From: Comamonas testosteroni
Lineage (GTDB): Bacteria; Pseudomonadota; Gammaproteobacteria; Burkholderiales; Burkholderiaceae_C
Direction of reading: 5' to 3'
Assembly (NCBI RefSeq): GCF_030505195.1
Contig: NZ_CP129672.1
Location: 3,940,501-4,004,500, forward strand
Length of the DNA: 64,000 nucleotides
The position numbers were made by a program, and so were the translations under genes. The notes beneath the pieces were generated by a model. It was not told the origin of the DNA, ran no database searches, and saw only the letters and a list, made by a program, of their open reading frames with translations. Within the stretch, counting starts at the first letter, position 1; each line of letters begins with the position of its first letter. This document shows, in pieces, positions 19,709 to 27,410 of this stretch.

Positions 19709-19850
19709 ACCCCCTGAGTCGCTGCGCGCCTTCCCCCGTTGCACGGCGCCTCTCTACTCGCTGCGCGAGGGAGGGGGACGGCACCCTCGCGGCGGGGCGG
19801 CGCGGCCGGCATAGGCCCTTGCTCGGTGTCCCGCGCTTGGGCTGCTGCCG
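19709..19850 (+). repeat. Intergenic repeat, copy 6
   Basis: CCCCCTGAGTCGCTGCGCG, CCTTCCCCC, an extra CTCTCTACTCGCTGCGCGAGGG hairpin insert, GGGGGACGGCACCCTCG, CGGCGGGGCGGC, then CTTGCTCGGTGTCCCGCGC. The longest copy; the insert resembles the one in copy 1. Confidence 0.8.
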
Positions 19851-19892
19851 TTTCGCAGGCAGCGAACAATGCTCAGATTCATGGAGAGATCA

Positions 19893-20822
19893 ATGGGAAT
19901 TCTGGTCAACATCCACCCCAGCATGGGCGCGCCCATCGTCGATGCGCTGCGTGCGCTGGCGCCCGATGTGCAGGTCTGGGCCCATCGCGAAGAGGCACCG
20001 GCCGCCGAGGTCGAAGCCATGCTCGCCTGGAGCCTCAAGCCCGGCGTGCTGGCGGCCTATCCGCAACTCAAGCTGCTGTGCGCCCCCAGTGCGGGCGTGG
20101 ACAAGTTGCTGGCCGTGCCCGACCTGCCGGTTGGACTGCCCGTGGCGCGCACCGTCGATCCGCAGCAGCATGTGGAGATCGCCCAGTATGTGGTCGGCAC
20201 CGTGCTGCGCCACACGCGCGAGCTGGATCTGTTCGCGCGCCAGCAGCAGGCAGGCGACTGGCTGCGCCGCCCCGTGCGCGCCAGCGCCGACTGCCGGGTG
20301 GGCATTCTGGGTCTGGGCGAGGTCGGCCGCTTCGTGGCTGCTGCCATGCAGGCCGTGGGCTATCCTGTCGCGGGCTGGAGCCGCAGCGCCAAGAGCATTG
20401 CGGGCCTTGCCACGCACAGCGGTGCCGAAGGTCTGCAGCAGCTTCTGTCCACCAGCGACATTCTGGTCTGCGCCTTGCCGCTCACGCCCGAGACGCGCGA
20501 TCTGCTGAACCGGCGCACCCTCTCCCTGCTGCCGCGCGGCGCCTACTTCATCAACGTGGGCCGTGGCGAGCAGGTGGTGGAAGACGATCTGCTGGCTTTG
20601 CTCGACGAAGGCCATCTGGCCGGTGCCGCGCTGGATGTGCTGCGCGAGGAGCCCCCCCAGCCCGGCAACAAGGTGTGGGGGCACCCCAAGGCCTTTGTCA
20701 CTCCGCATATCGCGGCCCAGGCCTCGGCCGACACCGTGGCCCGCCAGTGCCTGGAGAACCTGCGCCGCCTGCGCGCGGGCGAGCCCTTGCTCAACCTGGT
20801 GGACGTGGCCCGCGGATACTGA
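19893..20822 (+). CDS. D-2-hydroxyacid dehydrogenase (glyoxylate/hydroxypyruvate reductase-like)
   Basis: 309 residues from the ATG at 19893 (MGILVNIHPSMG), preceded by GGAGAGATCA. The Rossmann segment VGILGLGEVGRFVAAAMQAV is near residue 135. Catalytic elements are RGAYFINVGRGEQVVEDD (~218), the Glu in LREEPPQ and the His in VTPHIAAQ (~272). It would interconvert a 2-keto and a D-2-hydroxy acid with NAD(P)H. The short N-terminal domain matches the GhrA-like branch. Confidence 0.88.
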   Translation: MGILVNIHPSMGAPIVDALRALAPDVQVWAHREEAPAAEVEAMLAWSLKPGVLAAYPQLKLLCAPSAGVDKLLAVPDLPVGLPVARTVDPQQHVEIAQYVVGTVLRHTRELDLFARQQQAGDWLRRPVRASADCRVGILGLGEVGRFVAAAMQAVGYPVAGWSRSAKSIAGLATHSGAEGLQQLLSTSDILVCALPLTPETRDLLNRRTLSLLPRGAYFINVGRGEQVVEDDLLALLDEGHLAGAALDVLREEPPQPGNKVWGHPKAFVTPHIAAQASADTVARQCLENLRRLRAGEPLLNLVDVARGY

Positions 20823-20898
20823 GACCTCTTTCCTTTTACCTGTCGCGCTGGCGTGCTGCTGCGCGGCGCTTACTCCCTGCAAGAATCAAGAGACACTC

Positions 20899-21885
20899 AT
20901 GCCTTCGACATCCCGCCGCAGCTTTCTGCAATCAAGCGCCGCAGCCGGCGCTGCCATGCTGGCTCCCTCGGCCTGGGCCCAGAGCCCCTGGCCCTCCAAG
21001 CCCATACGCATCGTCGTTCCCTACACGGCAGGCGGCTTCACCGACCAGATGGCACGTCTGCTGCAAGTGGGCTTGCAGAAAGCGCTGGGCCAGCCCATCG
21101 TCATCGACAACAAGCCGGGTGCGAACAGTCTCATCGGTGTGGATCAGGTGGCAAAGTCCGCACCTGATGGCTACACGTTCGGAGTGGTGATTGCCGCTTA
21201 TGCGGCCAACACCACGCTGTATCCCAAGCTGCCCTACAACCCAGGCAAGGATCTGGTCGGCGTGTCTCTGATGGGAGTCTCGCCTCTGGTTGCAGCCGTG
21301 TCCACCAATGCGCCGTTCAAGACCACGCAGGAGCTGATTGCCTATGCCAAGGCGCATCCTGGCAAGGTCAGCTTTGGCTCCTCGGGAAGCGGCTCCAGCG
21401 CGCATCTGACGACCGAGTTGATGAAGCTGCTGACCAAGACGGACATGATTCATGTGCCCTACAAGGGGGCCGCACCGGCACTGACCGACCTCATGGGCGG
21501 TCAGATCCCCTTGTTCCTCGATCCTCCGCCCAATCTGATCCAGCCTGCCAAGGCCGGTCGCATTCGACTGATTGGCGTGGCCAGCGACAAGCGACTGGCG
21601 GTGTTGCCCGATGTACCGACATTTGCCGAGCAAGGCATTCCCGATCTGATGGGCAGCACCTGGGCAGCCATGATTGCCCCGGCAGGAGTGCCCAAGGAGA
21701 TCGTGCAGCGCATGTCCGCCGAAGTCGCTCGCATCATTCGCAGTCCTGAGATTTCGCAGCGCATGCAGCAGACCATGGGCACGTTTGCCGAAGGCTCGAC
21801 GCCGGAGGAATGCGATCGTTTCATTGCCGCTGAAACTGCCAAATGGGGAAAAGTGATCCGTGAAGCCAAGGTGACGGTGGACTAG
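20899..21885 (+). CDS. Bug/TctC family periplasmic solute-binding protein 4
   Basis: 328 residues from the ATG at 20899 (MPSTSRRSFLQS). The signal is RRSFLQSSAAAGAAMLAPSA ending near AWAQ, with a twin-arginine look. Then WPSKPIRIVVPYTAGGFTDQ, DNKPGANSLIGV and APDGYTFGV. It closes the array: the next gene is on the other strand. Fourth Bug gene in 11 kb without membrane partner. Confidence 0.9.
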   Translation: MPSTSRRSFLQSSAAAGAAMLAPSAWAQSPWPSKPIRIVVPYTAGGFTDQMARLLQVGLQKALGQPIVIDNKPGANSLIGVDQVAKSAPDGYTFGVVIAAYAANTTLYPKLPYNPGKDLVGVSLMGVSPLVAAVSTNAPFKTTQELIAYAKAHPGKVSFGSSGSGSSAHLTTELMKLLTKTDMIHVPYKGAAPALTDLMGGQIPLFLDPPPNLIQPAKAGRIRLIGVASDKRLAVLPDVPTFAEQGIPDLMGSTWAAMIAPAGVPKEIVQRMSAEVARIIRSPEISQRMQQTMGTFAEGSTPEECDRFIAAETAKWGKVIREAKVTVD

Positions 21886-22074
21886 GCTTCCTGGCCTGGT
21901 TTGTCCCCGGCAGGGCGCGAAACAGGCCTCAAGGGAGAGGGCGCGGCTGCAGGGTGAGGTGAATGCTCAGGTGAATGTAGAGGGGTTTCCTCATTGGCCT
22001 CTGGGGCGAAGTGGAGATGGCTGCAGCATGGGAACTCCTGCCGAACAAGCCCGGGGCAGTGCGATGAGATCTCC

Positions 22075-22103
22075 GTCAGCTTGTCAGCTTGTCAGCTTGT
22101 CAG
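22075..22103. repeat. Tandem 8-bp repeat (GTCAGCTT x3.6)
   Basis: Three full GTCAGCTT units at 22075-22098 plus GTCAG. It lies in the gap just beyond the 3' end of the minus-strand regulator gene (stop at 22109), so it does not alter a reading frame. Confidence 0.85.
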
Positions 22104-22108
22104 TGCCG

Positions 22109-23143
22109 TCAAGGCCGGGGAACCTCGCTGGCGGCGACGCGCCACCGCCGCCTCGGCGCCCTCAAGGCATGCCTTTCCCGATAGGCTGCGGGCGTCATTC
22201 CCACATACCGGACGAACACCCGCCGGAACGCCGAGGCATCCTCATACCCGCAGGCCAGCGCCACGGAGGGCACGCTCTCCAGCGTGATCTCCAGCAACAC
22301 CCGAGCCCGCGCGCAGCGCAGGCGGTGCAGGTGGTCCAGCGGGCTGTGCCCCAACTCCTGCTGGAAGTGGCGCAGCAGGGTGCGCGGGCTGGCCGATACC
22401 GCGTCCGCCAGCGTCCGCAGGTCATAGGGCTGCTCCACGCGCGCCTCCAGCCAGGCTATGGCATGGGCCAGCACGCTGGTCCGCGTGGCAGGAATGCGGC
22501 GGTCCTGCAGGGCAGCGTGCGTGGCGCGTTCGCGCTGGGGATCGGGCTGCAGCACGGCGGCCAGCGCTGCGGCCAGGTCGTCGCCGAAGGCATGGCGCGT
22601 GAGTGCGATGGCCATGGGGGCCAGGGCTTCGGGGTGGGAGGCGCTGAGCCAGGGCCTGTCGTCCACGAAGGGCTGGCCCTCGGCAAGTTCGATGCCGGCA
22701 AAGTCCAGTCCGAATCCGCCCATGAAATACCAGGGCAGGGCCACACGGCGGCCCTCGCAGCGCCCGCTGGCGGCCGCGAACCAGGCGGCGCTGCCCAGCG
22801 TGCACACGGTCAGGCCCTGGTCGAAGGCTGTGGCGATGCGCTGCGTGAGGACCGGATGCGCGGCGACGATGTCGCGGATGGATGGAATGTCCGGGCAATG
22901 CAGCGCGCTTGCGAAGACGGCATGCGCGGGCCCCTCGGCCAGGGCGCCTTCGGCCGCGTGCGGCATGGCCGGCAGGGGCTGTCCCCTACCATCGACCCAA
23001 CGCCAGCCAAAGCGCGGTGCGCGTCGGCCCAGGCGCAGGCCGGCAACGAGGTTGGCGCTGCGCAGCATCTCCACGAGATGCGCTGCATGGCCTGTGGCGC
23101 TGTGCTCCAGGCAGGGCAGCTCGATGACGAAGGTCCGGGGCAT
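22109..23143 (-). CDS. GlxA-type AraC regulator (DJ-1/PfpI N-terminal domain)
   Basis: 344 residues on the minus strand. The first ~190 residues look like the DJ-1/PfpI-like sensor domain of GlxA/FtrA regulators (TFVIELPCLEHSATGHA start, FAAASGRCEGRRVALPW further in). The last ~100 residues are an AraC double helix-turn-helix: TLADAVSASPRTLLRHFQQE and VALACGYEDASAFRRVFVRYVGMTPAAYR. It is transcribed divergently from the amidohydrolase with ~100 bases between, so it may control that gene. Confidence 0.88.
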   Translation of the reverse strand: MPRTFVIELPCLEHSATGHAAHLVEMLRSANLVAGLRLGRRAPRFGWRWVDGRGQPLPAMPHAAEGALAEGPAHAVFASALHCPDIPSIRDIVAAHPVLTQRIATAFDQGLTVCTLGSAAWFAAASGRCEGRRVALPWYFMGGFGLDFAGIELAEGQPFVDDRPWLSASHPEALAPMAIALTRHAFGDDLAAALAAVLQPDPQRERATHAALQDRRIPATRTSVLAHAIAWLEARVEQPYDLRTLADAVSASPRTLLRHFQQELGHSPLDHLHRLRCARARVLLEITLESVPSVALACGYEDASAFRRVFVRYVGMTPAAYRERHALRAPRRRWRVAASEVPRP

Positions 23144-23239
23144 GGCGGTTTTGGCTCCTCGAATGGCGATTTCGCCGTGTCTGTCACAGGTGCTTCACTT
23201 TTAGCATGACTGCTTGTGCCATTTTTCAGGGTCACGAAG

Positions 23240-24616
23240 ATGCTTCACAAACAGTCCGAGACAAAGCTTTCCACACCGCCCCGCACAGGCCTGCGGCGCA
23301 TCGCACTGGCCGGCTTGCTGGCCTGCGGCCTGCCGCTGGCAGCCAGCGCCCAGGGGCTCGATGCCCAGGGTCTGGCGGCGCTGGATGCCGCCATTCAGCC
23401 GCTGGCGCCCAAGATGCTGGAGTGGCGTCGTGACATTCACCAGCATCCCGAACTGTCGGGCCAGGAAGAACGCACGGCCAAGCTGGTGGCCGATCACCTG
23501 CGCCGCCTGGGCATGGAAGTGCAGACCGGCGTGGGCGGCACGGGCGTGGTGGGCGTGCTGCGCGGCGGCCAGCCGGGCAAGACCGTGGCCCTGCGCGCCG
23601 ACATGGATGCACTGCCCGTGGCCGAGAAGACGGGCCTGCCCTTTGCCTCCAAGGCCAAGGCACAGTACATGGGCAAGCAGGTGCTGGTCATGCATGCCTG
23701 CGGGCACGATGCCCACGTGGCCATGCTCATGGGCGCGGCCGAGGCGCTGGCCGGCATGCGCGCGAGGCTGCCAGGGACGGTGAAATTCATCTTCCAGCCG
23801 GCCGAGGAGGGTGCTCCGGTGGAGGCCGATGCCCATGGCCATGTACCCAGTTTCGGCGCCAAGGCCATGGTGGAGGCTGGCGTGCTCAAGGATGTGCAGG
23901 CCATCTACGGCCTGCACATCACGGCGAACCTGCCCTCGGGCATGGTGGGCTACCGCAGCGGGCCGCTGATGGCAGGCTCGGACAGCCTGAGCATCCAGGT
24001 CGAGGGCCGGGGCGGCCATGGCTCGTCGCCGTGGAGTGCGGTCGATCCCATCGTCGCGGCCAGCCAGGTGGTGCTGGGCCTGCAGACCGTTGTCAGCCGC
24101 CAGCTCAACATCAGCCTGGAGCCGGCCGTGCTGACCATTGGTTCCATCCAGGGCGGCACGCGCTACAACATCATTCCCGACAATGTCGAGATGCAGGGCA
24201 CGCTGCGCACCTTTGACGAAGACATGCGTCAGGAAGCGCACAAGCGCATCACCGCCACGGCCGAGCAGATCGCGGCCTCCAGCGGCGCCAAGGCCAAGGT
24301 GCGCTTCGGCCCCGTGGCCTATCCGGTCACCACCAATCCGGCCGCGCTGACCGAGGCCTCGCTGCCCGCGCTCAAGCTGGCCCTGGGCGGCAAGGCCATG
24401 GTGATTCCCAAGGTCAGCGGCTCCGAGGATTTTTCGGAGTTCCAGAAAGTGGTGCCGGGATTCTTCTACTTCCTGGGTGCGCCGCCGGCAGGCCAGGACT
24501 TCACCAAGGCACCACCCAACCACTCGCCGCTGTTCGACATCGACGAGAAGCAGCTGCCCACGGGTGCACGTTCACTGGCTGCGCTGGCCGTGGACTATCT
24601 GCAGCGCAACCCCTAG
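23240..24616 (+). CDS. Exported M20-family amidohydrolase/carboxypeptidase
   Basis: 458 residues from the ATG at 23240; a GTG at 23216 would add 8 residues. A signal peptide is evident (RRIALAGLLACGLPLAASA, cleavage near AQG). M20D features: RRDIHQHPELSGQEERTAK, LRADMDALPV, the metal ligands in MHACGHDAH (~residue 155), FQPAEEG and GLHITANLPSG. It probably hydrolyses an N-acyl or amide bond in the periplasm. The divergent GlxA-type gene is its likely regulator. Confidence 0.9.
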   Translation: MLHKQSETKLSTPPRTGLRRIALAGLLACGLPLAASAQGLDAQGLAALDAAIQPLAPKMLEWRRDIHQHPELSGQEERTAKLVADHLRRLGMEVQTGVGGTGVVGVLRGGQPGKTVALRADMDALPVAEKTGLPFASKAKAQYMGKQVLVMHACGHDAHVAMLMGAAEALAGMRARLPGTVKFIFQPAEEGAPVEADAHGHVPSFGAKAMVEAGVLKDVQAIYGLHITANLPSGMVGYRSGPLMAGSDSLSIQVEGRGGHGSSPWSAVDPIVAASQVVLGLQTVVSRQLNISLEPAVLTIGSIQGGTRYNIIPDNVEMQGTLRTFDEDMRQEAHKRITATAEQIAASSGAKAKVRFGPVAYPVTTNPAALTEASLPALKLALGGKAMVIPKVSGSEDFSEFQKVVPGFFYFLGAPPAGQDFTKAPPNHSPLFDIDEKQLPTGARSLAALAVDYLQRNP

Positions 24617-24996
24617 CCATTGTTCCCCCCCCGAGCGGCTGACGTCGCTGCCCTCTGTTCGGTGCCTTCTCTCTCGCTTTGTGGGAAGGAGGCAGCACCT
24701 TTGCTACGGCAAGGGCTCTGCATGGGAGAGTCATTGTCAACATGCTGAGGAATGAACAAGGCCACTTCGGTGGCCTTGTTCATTGGAAGATCATCGTGCA
24801 CCGCGCCCGATTCAAGAGTGCATGGAAGTCAGCAGGAAGAGACGGCAAAGAGAGGGACGAGCTGTTGCGCAGCATGGCCAGAGGCTCGGACCTCAGGCAC
24901 ATGACTCAGAAAACGTGGGAGCTCAGAAACAAGTCGATTCGGTGCAGTGAAAGCATGGATTCGCTGACCGTGGTTTTGTATGGCTATGGGTGTTCT
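24617..24996. other. Intergenic region with degenerate repeat
   Basis: About 380 bases. A diverged relative of the intergenic repeat lies at about 24625-24725 (CCCCCCGAGCGGCTGACG start, GAGGCAGCACC, GGCAAGGGCTC). The hairpin at 24751 follows. The rest shows no convincing gene. Confidence 0.5.
24751..24784. terminator. Perfect 15-bp hairpin with UUCG loop
   Basis: AATGAACAAGGCCAC pairs exactly with GTGGCCTTGTTCATT around a TTCG tetraloop. No T-run follows, so it may terminate weakly or protect the 3' end of the amidohydrolase mRNA. Confidence 0.7.
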
Positions 24997-25025
24997 TTGA
25001 AACCTGGGAAAAACCGAGCTATAAT
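24997..25025 (+). promoter_or_regulatory. Sigma-70 promoter of tRNA-Gln
   Basis: TTGAAA at 24997-25002 and TATAAT at 25020-25025 with a 17-base spacer. The tRNA starts 12 bases downstream of the -10. Confidence 0.85.
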
Positions 25026-25037
25026 TGCTATCTCTGT

Positions 25038-25114
25038 AGGGGAGTCGCCAAGCTGGTTAAGGCACTGGATTTTGATTCCAGCATGCGAAGGTTCGAATCC
25101 TTCTTCCCCTGCCA
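25038..25114 (+). tRNA. tRNA-Gln (anticodon UUG)
   Basis: 77 bases including an encoded CCA. Acceptor arm AGGGGAG pairs with TTCCCCT (one G-T pair); the D arm has GCCAAG...GGTTAAGGC; the anticodon stem CTGGA/TCCAG encloses TTTTGAT, giving anticodon TTG. The T arm is AAGG-TTCGAAT-CCTT. It has a strong promoter and a terminator of its own. Confidence 0.97.
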
Positions 25115-25123
25115 AGATATACA

Positions 25124-25157
25124 AAAGCCCCGACTGTTTATGCAGCCGGGGCTTTTT
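25124..25157 (+). terminator. Rho-independent terminator of tRNA-Gln
   Basis: AAAGCCCCG (25124-25132) pairs with CGGGGCTTT (25147-25155) and continues into a T-run. Confidence 0.9.
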
Positions 25158-25350
25158 CTTTGTCTTCAATACTGCTCCTGGCTCCCAGGAGAGGCCGGCA
25201 GATTGGGTGTTCTGCAGCCATTGATCGACGCCTATGCAATGAGTGTGCAATGAGTGCGCCACAAAGCCCGAAAAAGTCCGCTTGTCGGCGAGCAGAGGAT
25301 TCATTGATGTGGGCGCGCGGCCCGGTTCATGGAAATCTATGAATAGGCGA

Positions 25351-25955
25351 TCAGTTGCTGGTGCTGCCAGCCAACGAGGCGCACAGGTCACCCATGCCGG
25401 TGCGACCTTCTCCGTCCAGGGCTTCGACCAGGTCGCGGATCAGGCTTGAGAGCTCACCGGTAGCAATGGTCACATTGGTGTCAAAGCCGCTGTCAGCGTC
25501 ACCACCTCGTCGGCGCGGCCCTGGGCGCTGGTATCGAGCACCATGGTGCGCGCCTGCGGATCGATCCAGACCCACATGCTGCCCTGCTTGGTGAAGGCCA
25601 TGGGCGGCAGATCAAGCTTGGCCTCGTCCTTGAGTTCGCGCCTTTCCTTCTTGCCGGGCTTGCGGCCCTCGGTCTTTTCGATGTGCTCGGCCTTCTCGGC
25701 CTTCTCGTTGACCTTGCGATTGAGCACGCTGGCCGGCAGCGCCTTGGCCTCGGTCATGAAGCGCATGACCCATTGATCGGCCACGGATTCAACCATCGGA
25801 CCGTGCTGCTCGCTGCGCGGCGGCACCCAACCGACGGAACGCTCCTGTGTGGCGCTGCATTCGGCAAAGACTGTCTTTTGCAGGGCATTCTCCAGCGCCA
25901 GCAGGTCGCTCTGCCAGCTCTTCGCAGTGCGGTAAATGATCATGTCCTTGAACAT
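25351..25955 (-). pseudogene. rdgC: Broken rdgC (recombination-associated protein), 3' part replaced
   Basis: The first ~155 codons on the minus strand (start 25955, MFKDMIIYRTAKSW) match the N-terminal half of RdgC: SVGWVPPRSEQHGP, RFMTEAKALPASVLNRKVNEK, KPGKKERRELKDEAKLDL and FTKQGSMWVWIDPQA. Full RdgC is about 300 residues, but this frame ends at 25470 just after QGRADEVVT. A different frame then carries an unrelated-looking tail (NVTIATGELSSLIRDLV) to a stop at 25351. This looks like a deletion fusing rdgC to the end of another gene. RdgC binds DNA and limits RecA; this copy is unlikely to work. Confidence 0.75.
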
Positions 25956-25976
25956 TTGGGCTCCTGAAATAGAAAA

Positions 25977-25998
25977 AGCCCGCTCACGTTGGCGGGCT
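25977..25998 (-). terminator. Minus-strand terminator after the zinc-ribbon-like gene
   Basis: AGCCCGC/GCGGGCT hairpin followed, on the minus strand, by a T-run (GAAAAAG on the + strand). Confidence 0.75.
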
Positions 25999-26022
25999 CC
26001 GATGTCAAGAATGGTGAGATCG

Positions 26023-26139
26023 TTAGTGGCCGCAAGGAAGCGGCTGGCCTTGCTCCTCCTTAAAGTCCTCCGGCAGAGGGGCGCCGCAGCTTCCGCAACG
26101 CTTGTTGTTGGTGATATTTGTCATGTTGGTGGTACTCAT
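26023..26139 (-). CDS. Small zinc-ribbon-like protein (38 aa)
   Basis: A short gene on the minus strand beginning MSTTNMTNITNNKRCGSC and ending EEQGQPLPCGH. It has one CxxC pair (CGSC, residues 15-18) and a terminal C-G-H, giving four potential metal ligands. It is bounded on both sides by AAAAAGCCCGC-type terminators, so it looks like a single-gene unit of the kind found in phage early regions. No function is known to me. Confidence 0.55.
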   Translation of the reverse strand: MSTTNMTNITNNKRCGSCGAPLPEDFKEEQGQPLPCGH

Positions 26140-26140
26140 A

Positions 26141-26163
26141 AAAAAGCCCGCACGACGGCGGGC
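26141..26163 (-). terminator. Minus-strand terminator
   Basis: AGCCCGC and GCGGGC arms with an AAAAAA tract on the + strand; it would end transcription of the gene at 26188-26370. Confidence 0.7.
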
Positions 26164-26187
26164 AATGGCAAATTCTGTGGAGGCTCT

Positions 26188-26370
26188 CTAAATCTTGCTG
26201 CGGCCTCGGTAGTCGAGGTCGGTGGCGGAGTAGTTTTCTCGTGTGCGCCAATTCATTTGAACTGGGCCGGTATGCTCTGGCGGATAGGTGATGCGCTCTT
26301 TTTCCCGGCTGAGCTCCCATCGCTTGCCCTCCACGACATGGTGAACGGTTGATTTTTTCGTTTTGATCAT
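26188..26370 (-). CDS. Small hypothetical protein (60 aa), phage-like context
   Basis: Minus strand, ATG at 26370 (MIKTKKSTVHHVVEGKRW). The protein is basic and hydrophilic with no membrane segment or recognisable fold. An upstream in-frame start would add 15 residues. Its own terminator follows at 26141-26163. I do not recognise the family; the arrangement with the zinc-ribbon gene suggests remnants of one phage operon. Confidence 0.45.
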   Translation of the reverse strand: MIKTKKSTVHHVVEGKRWELSREKERITYPPEHTGPVQMNWRTRENYSATDLDYRGRSKI

Positions 26371-26759
26371 TGCGAGACTCTCTGTAACTATCCGGACGCT
26401 AGTCCCACAGTACATGGTTAATCCTTAATGGTCTACCACTATATTTTTTGAAGGTTTTGATGTGAGCGGCATCAAACAGGGGGTGCTGAAGATTTCCCAC
26501 CAAAGGTCGTTCGGTTCACCTATACTGGTTTCACTCGCTGTTTAGGCCGTTCGCCCCAACAGTGCCTGTCTGACACCATTGCCGCCCCTTGGCCGCAGGT
26601 AGCCGCTCTTCTAGCAAAGCACGCGGTGGTCACACCCCTCTAGGCGAACTCACCAGATCCTGAACATCCTCGTGGATCTGCGTTGCCCCTGCCCTTAGCA
26701 CGGGCCTTCCCTATCTCATTTGACGGTCTGCGCAATCGTGTGTGCGATCGTCCGCTTTC
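26371..26759. other. Intergenic region, no gene seen
   Basis: About 390 bases between the minus-strand phage-like genes and the small + strand gene at 26760. No convincing coding potential or structured RNA was recognised; it should hold the promoters of both. Confidence 0.5.
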
Positions 26760-26978
26760 ATGCTGCAAAAAAATACTACAGAGCAGATTGGCCGCTACGT
26801 GGTCACACCTCTCACCCAGACTGATGCAAGTGGTCAATTCACTGCTGCTGTCTCTATTCGTCGTGGTACTTATGACCGAATCTTTCGGTTTATCCCGCAT
26901 TTTTCTGATGAGTCGCTTGCCTCTAAATATGCTTTGGATGAAGGCCGGAGCATGGTGCTTGGTCACCAGTTGAATTGA
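26760..26978 (+). CDS. Small conserved-looking hypothetical protein (72 aa)
   Basis: Starts MLQKNTTEQIGRYVVTPL at 26760. It has a compact alternating pattern (GQFTAAVSIRRGTYDRIFRF) and ends ALDEGRSMVLGHQLN. I recall similar short proteins next to cold-shock or RNA-binding genes in betaproteobacteria, and here an RRM protein lies 130 bases downstream. Function unknown. Confidence 0.6.
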   Translation: MLQKNTTEQIGRYVVTPLTQTDASGQFTAAVSIRRGTYDRIFRFIPHFSDESLASKYALDEGRSMVLGHQLN

Positions 26979-27110
26979 GCTGCATCAGTTTCTATCCCTC
27001 AGTAGAAGCTTTGGCTACTGACTAATCTTCACCAAAGCACTCTGGTGGTTCTCTTGGGAATCATCTTTCGCTCCGAAAAAACGCAGCGGAATTCACTTAG
27101 AAGGTACCCT

Positions 27111-27362
27111 ATGCAAAGCAATCTCTACGTATCTAATCTTGGCTATGGCGTCGATCGTGAAACGCTGAAATCTCATTTCTCAAGCTGCGGGGATGTCCTG
27201 TCCTCCGAAGTCATAACGGACCGTAATACAGGCCAATCGCGCGGCTTCGGTTTTGTTGAAATGGGAACGGCTGCCCAGGCAAAATCAGCGATCGAATCGC
27301 TCAATGATCAGTCATTGGGTGGCCGAGTGATCTCTGTCTCGCTAGCCAACGCACGCAAGTAA
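27111..27362 (+). CDS. Small RRM-type RNA-binding protein
   Basis: 83 residues from the ATG at 27111 (MQSNLYVSNLGYGV); the longer in-frame start at 27045 lacks family support. It is essentially one RRM domain, with RNP2 as LYVSNL (residues 5-10) and RNP1 as RGFGFVEM (~41-48). Proteins of this type bind single-stranded RNA and are often cold-induced in bacteria. A strong terminator follows 15 bases after the stop. Confidence 0.9.
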   Translation: MQSNLYVSNLGYGVDRETLKSHFSSCGDVLSSEVITDRNTGQSRGFGFVEMGTAAQAKSAIESLNDQSLGGRVISVSLANARK

Positions 27363-27376
27363 TTTTTACTTGGCGT

Positions 27377-27410
27377 AAAAAGCCCACATCTGCATAGGTG
27401 TGGGCTTTTT
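27377..27410 (+). terminator. Rho-independent terminator after the RRM gene
   Basis: AAAAAGCCCACA (27377-27388) pairs with TGTGGGCTTTTT (27399-27410). Confidence 0.92.

Noticed and set aside
17299..19869. 856-codon minus-strand frame opposite the ligase and aldolase
   Set aside because: Same reason: shadow frame spanning two real genes and an intergenic repeat.
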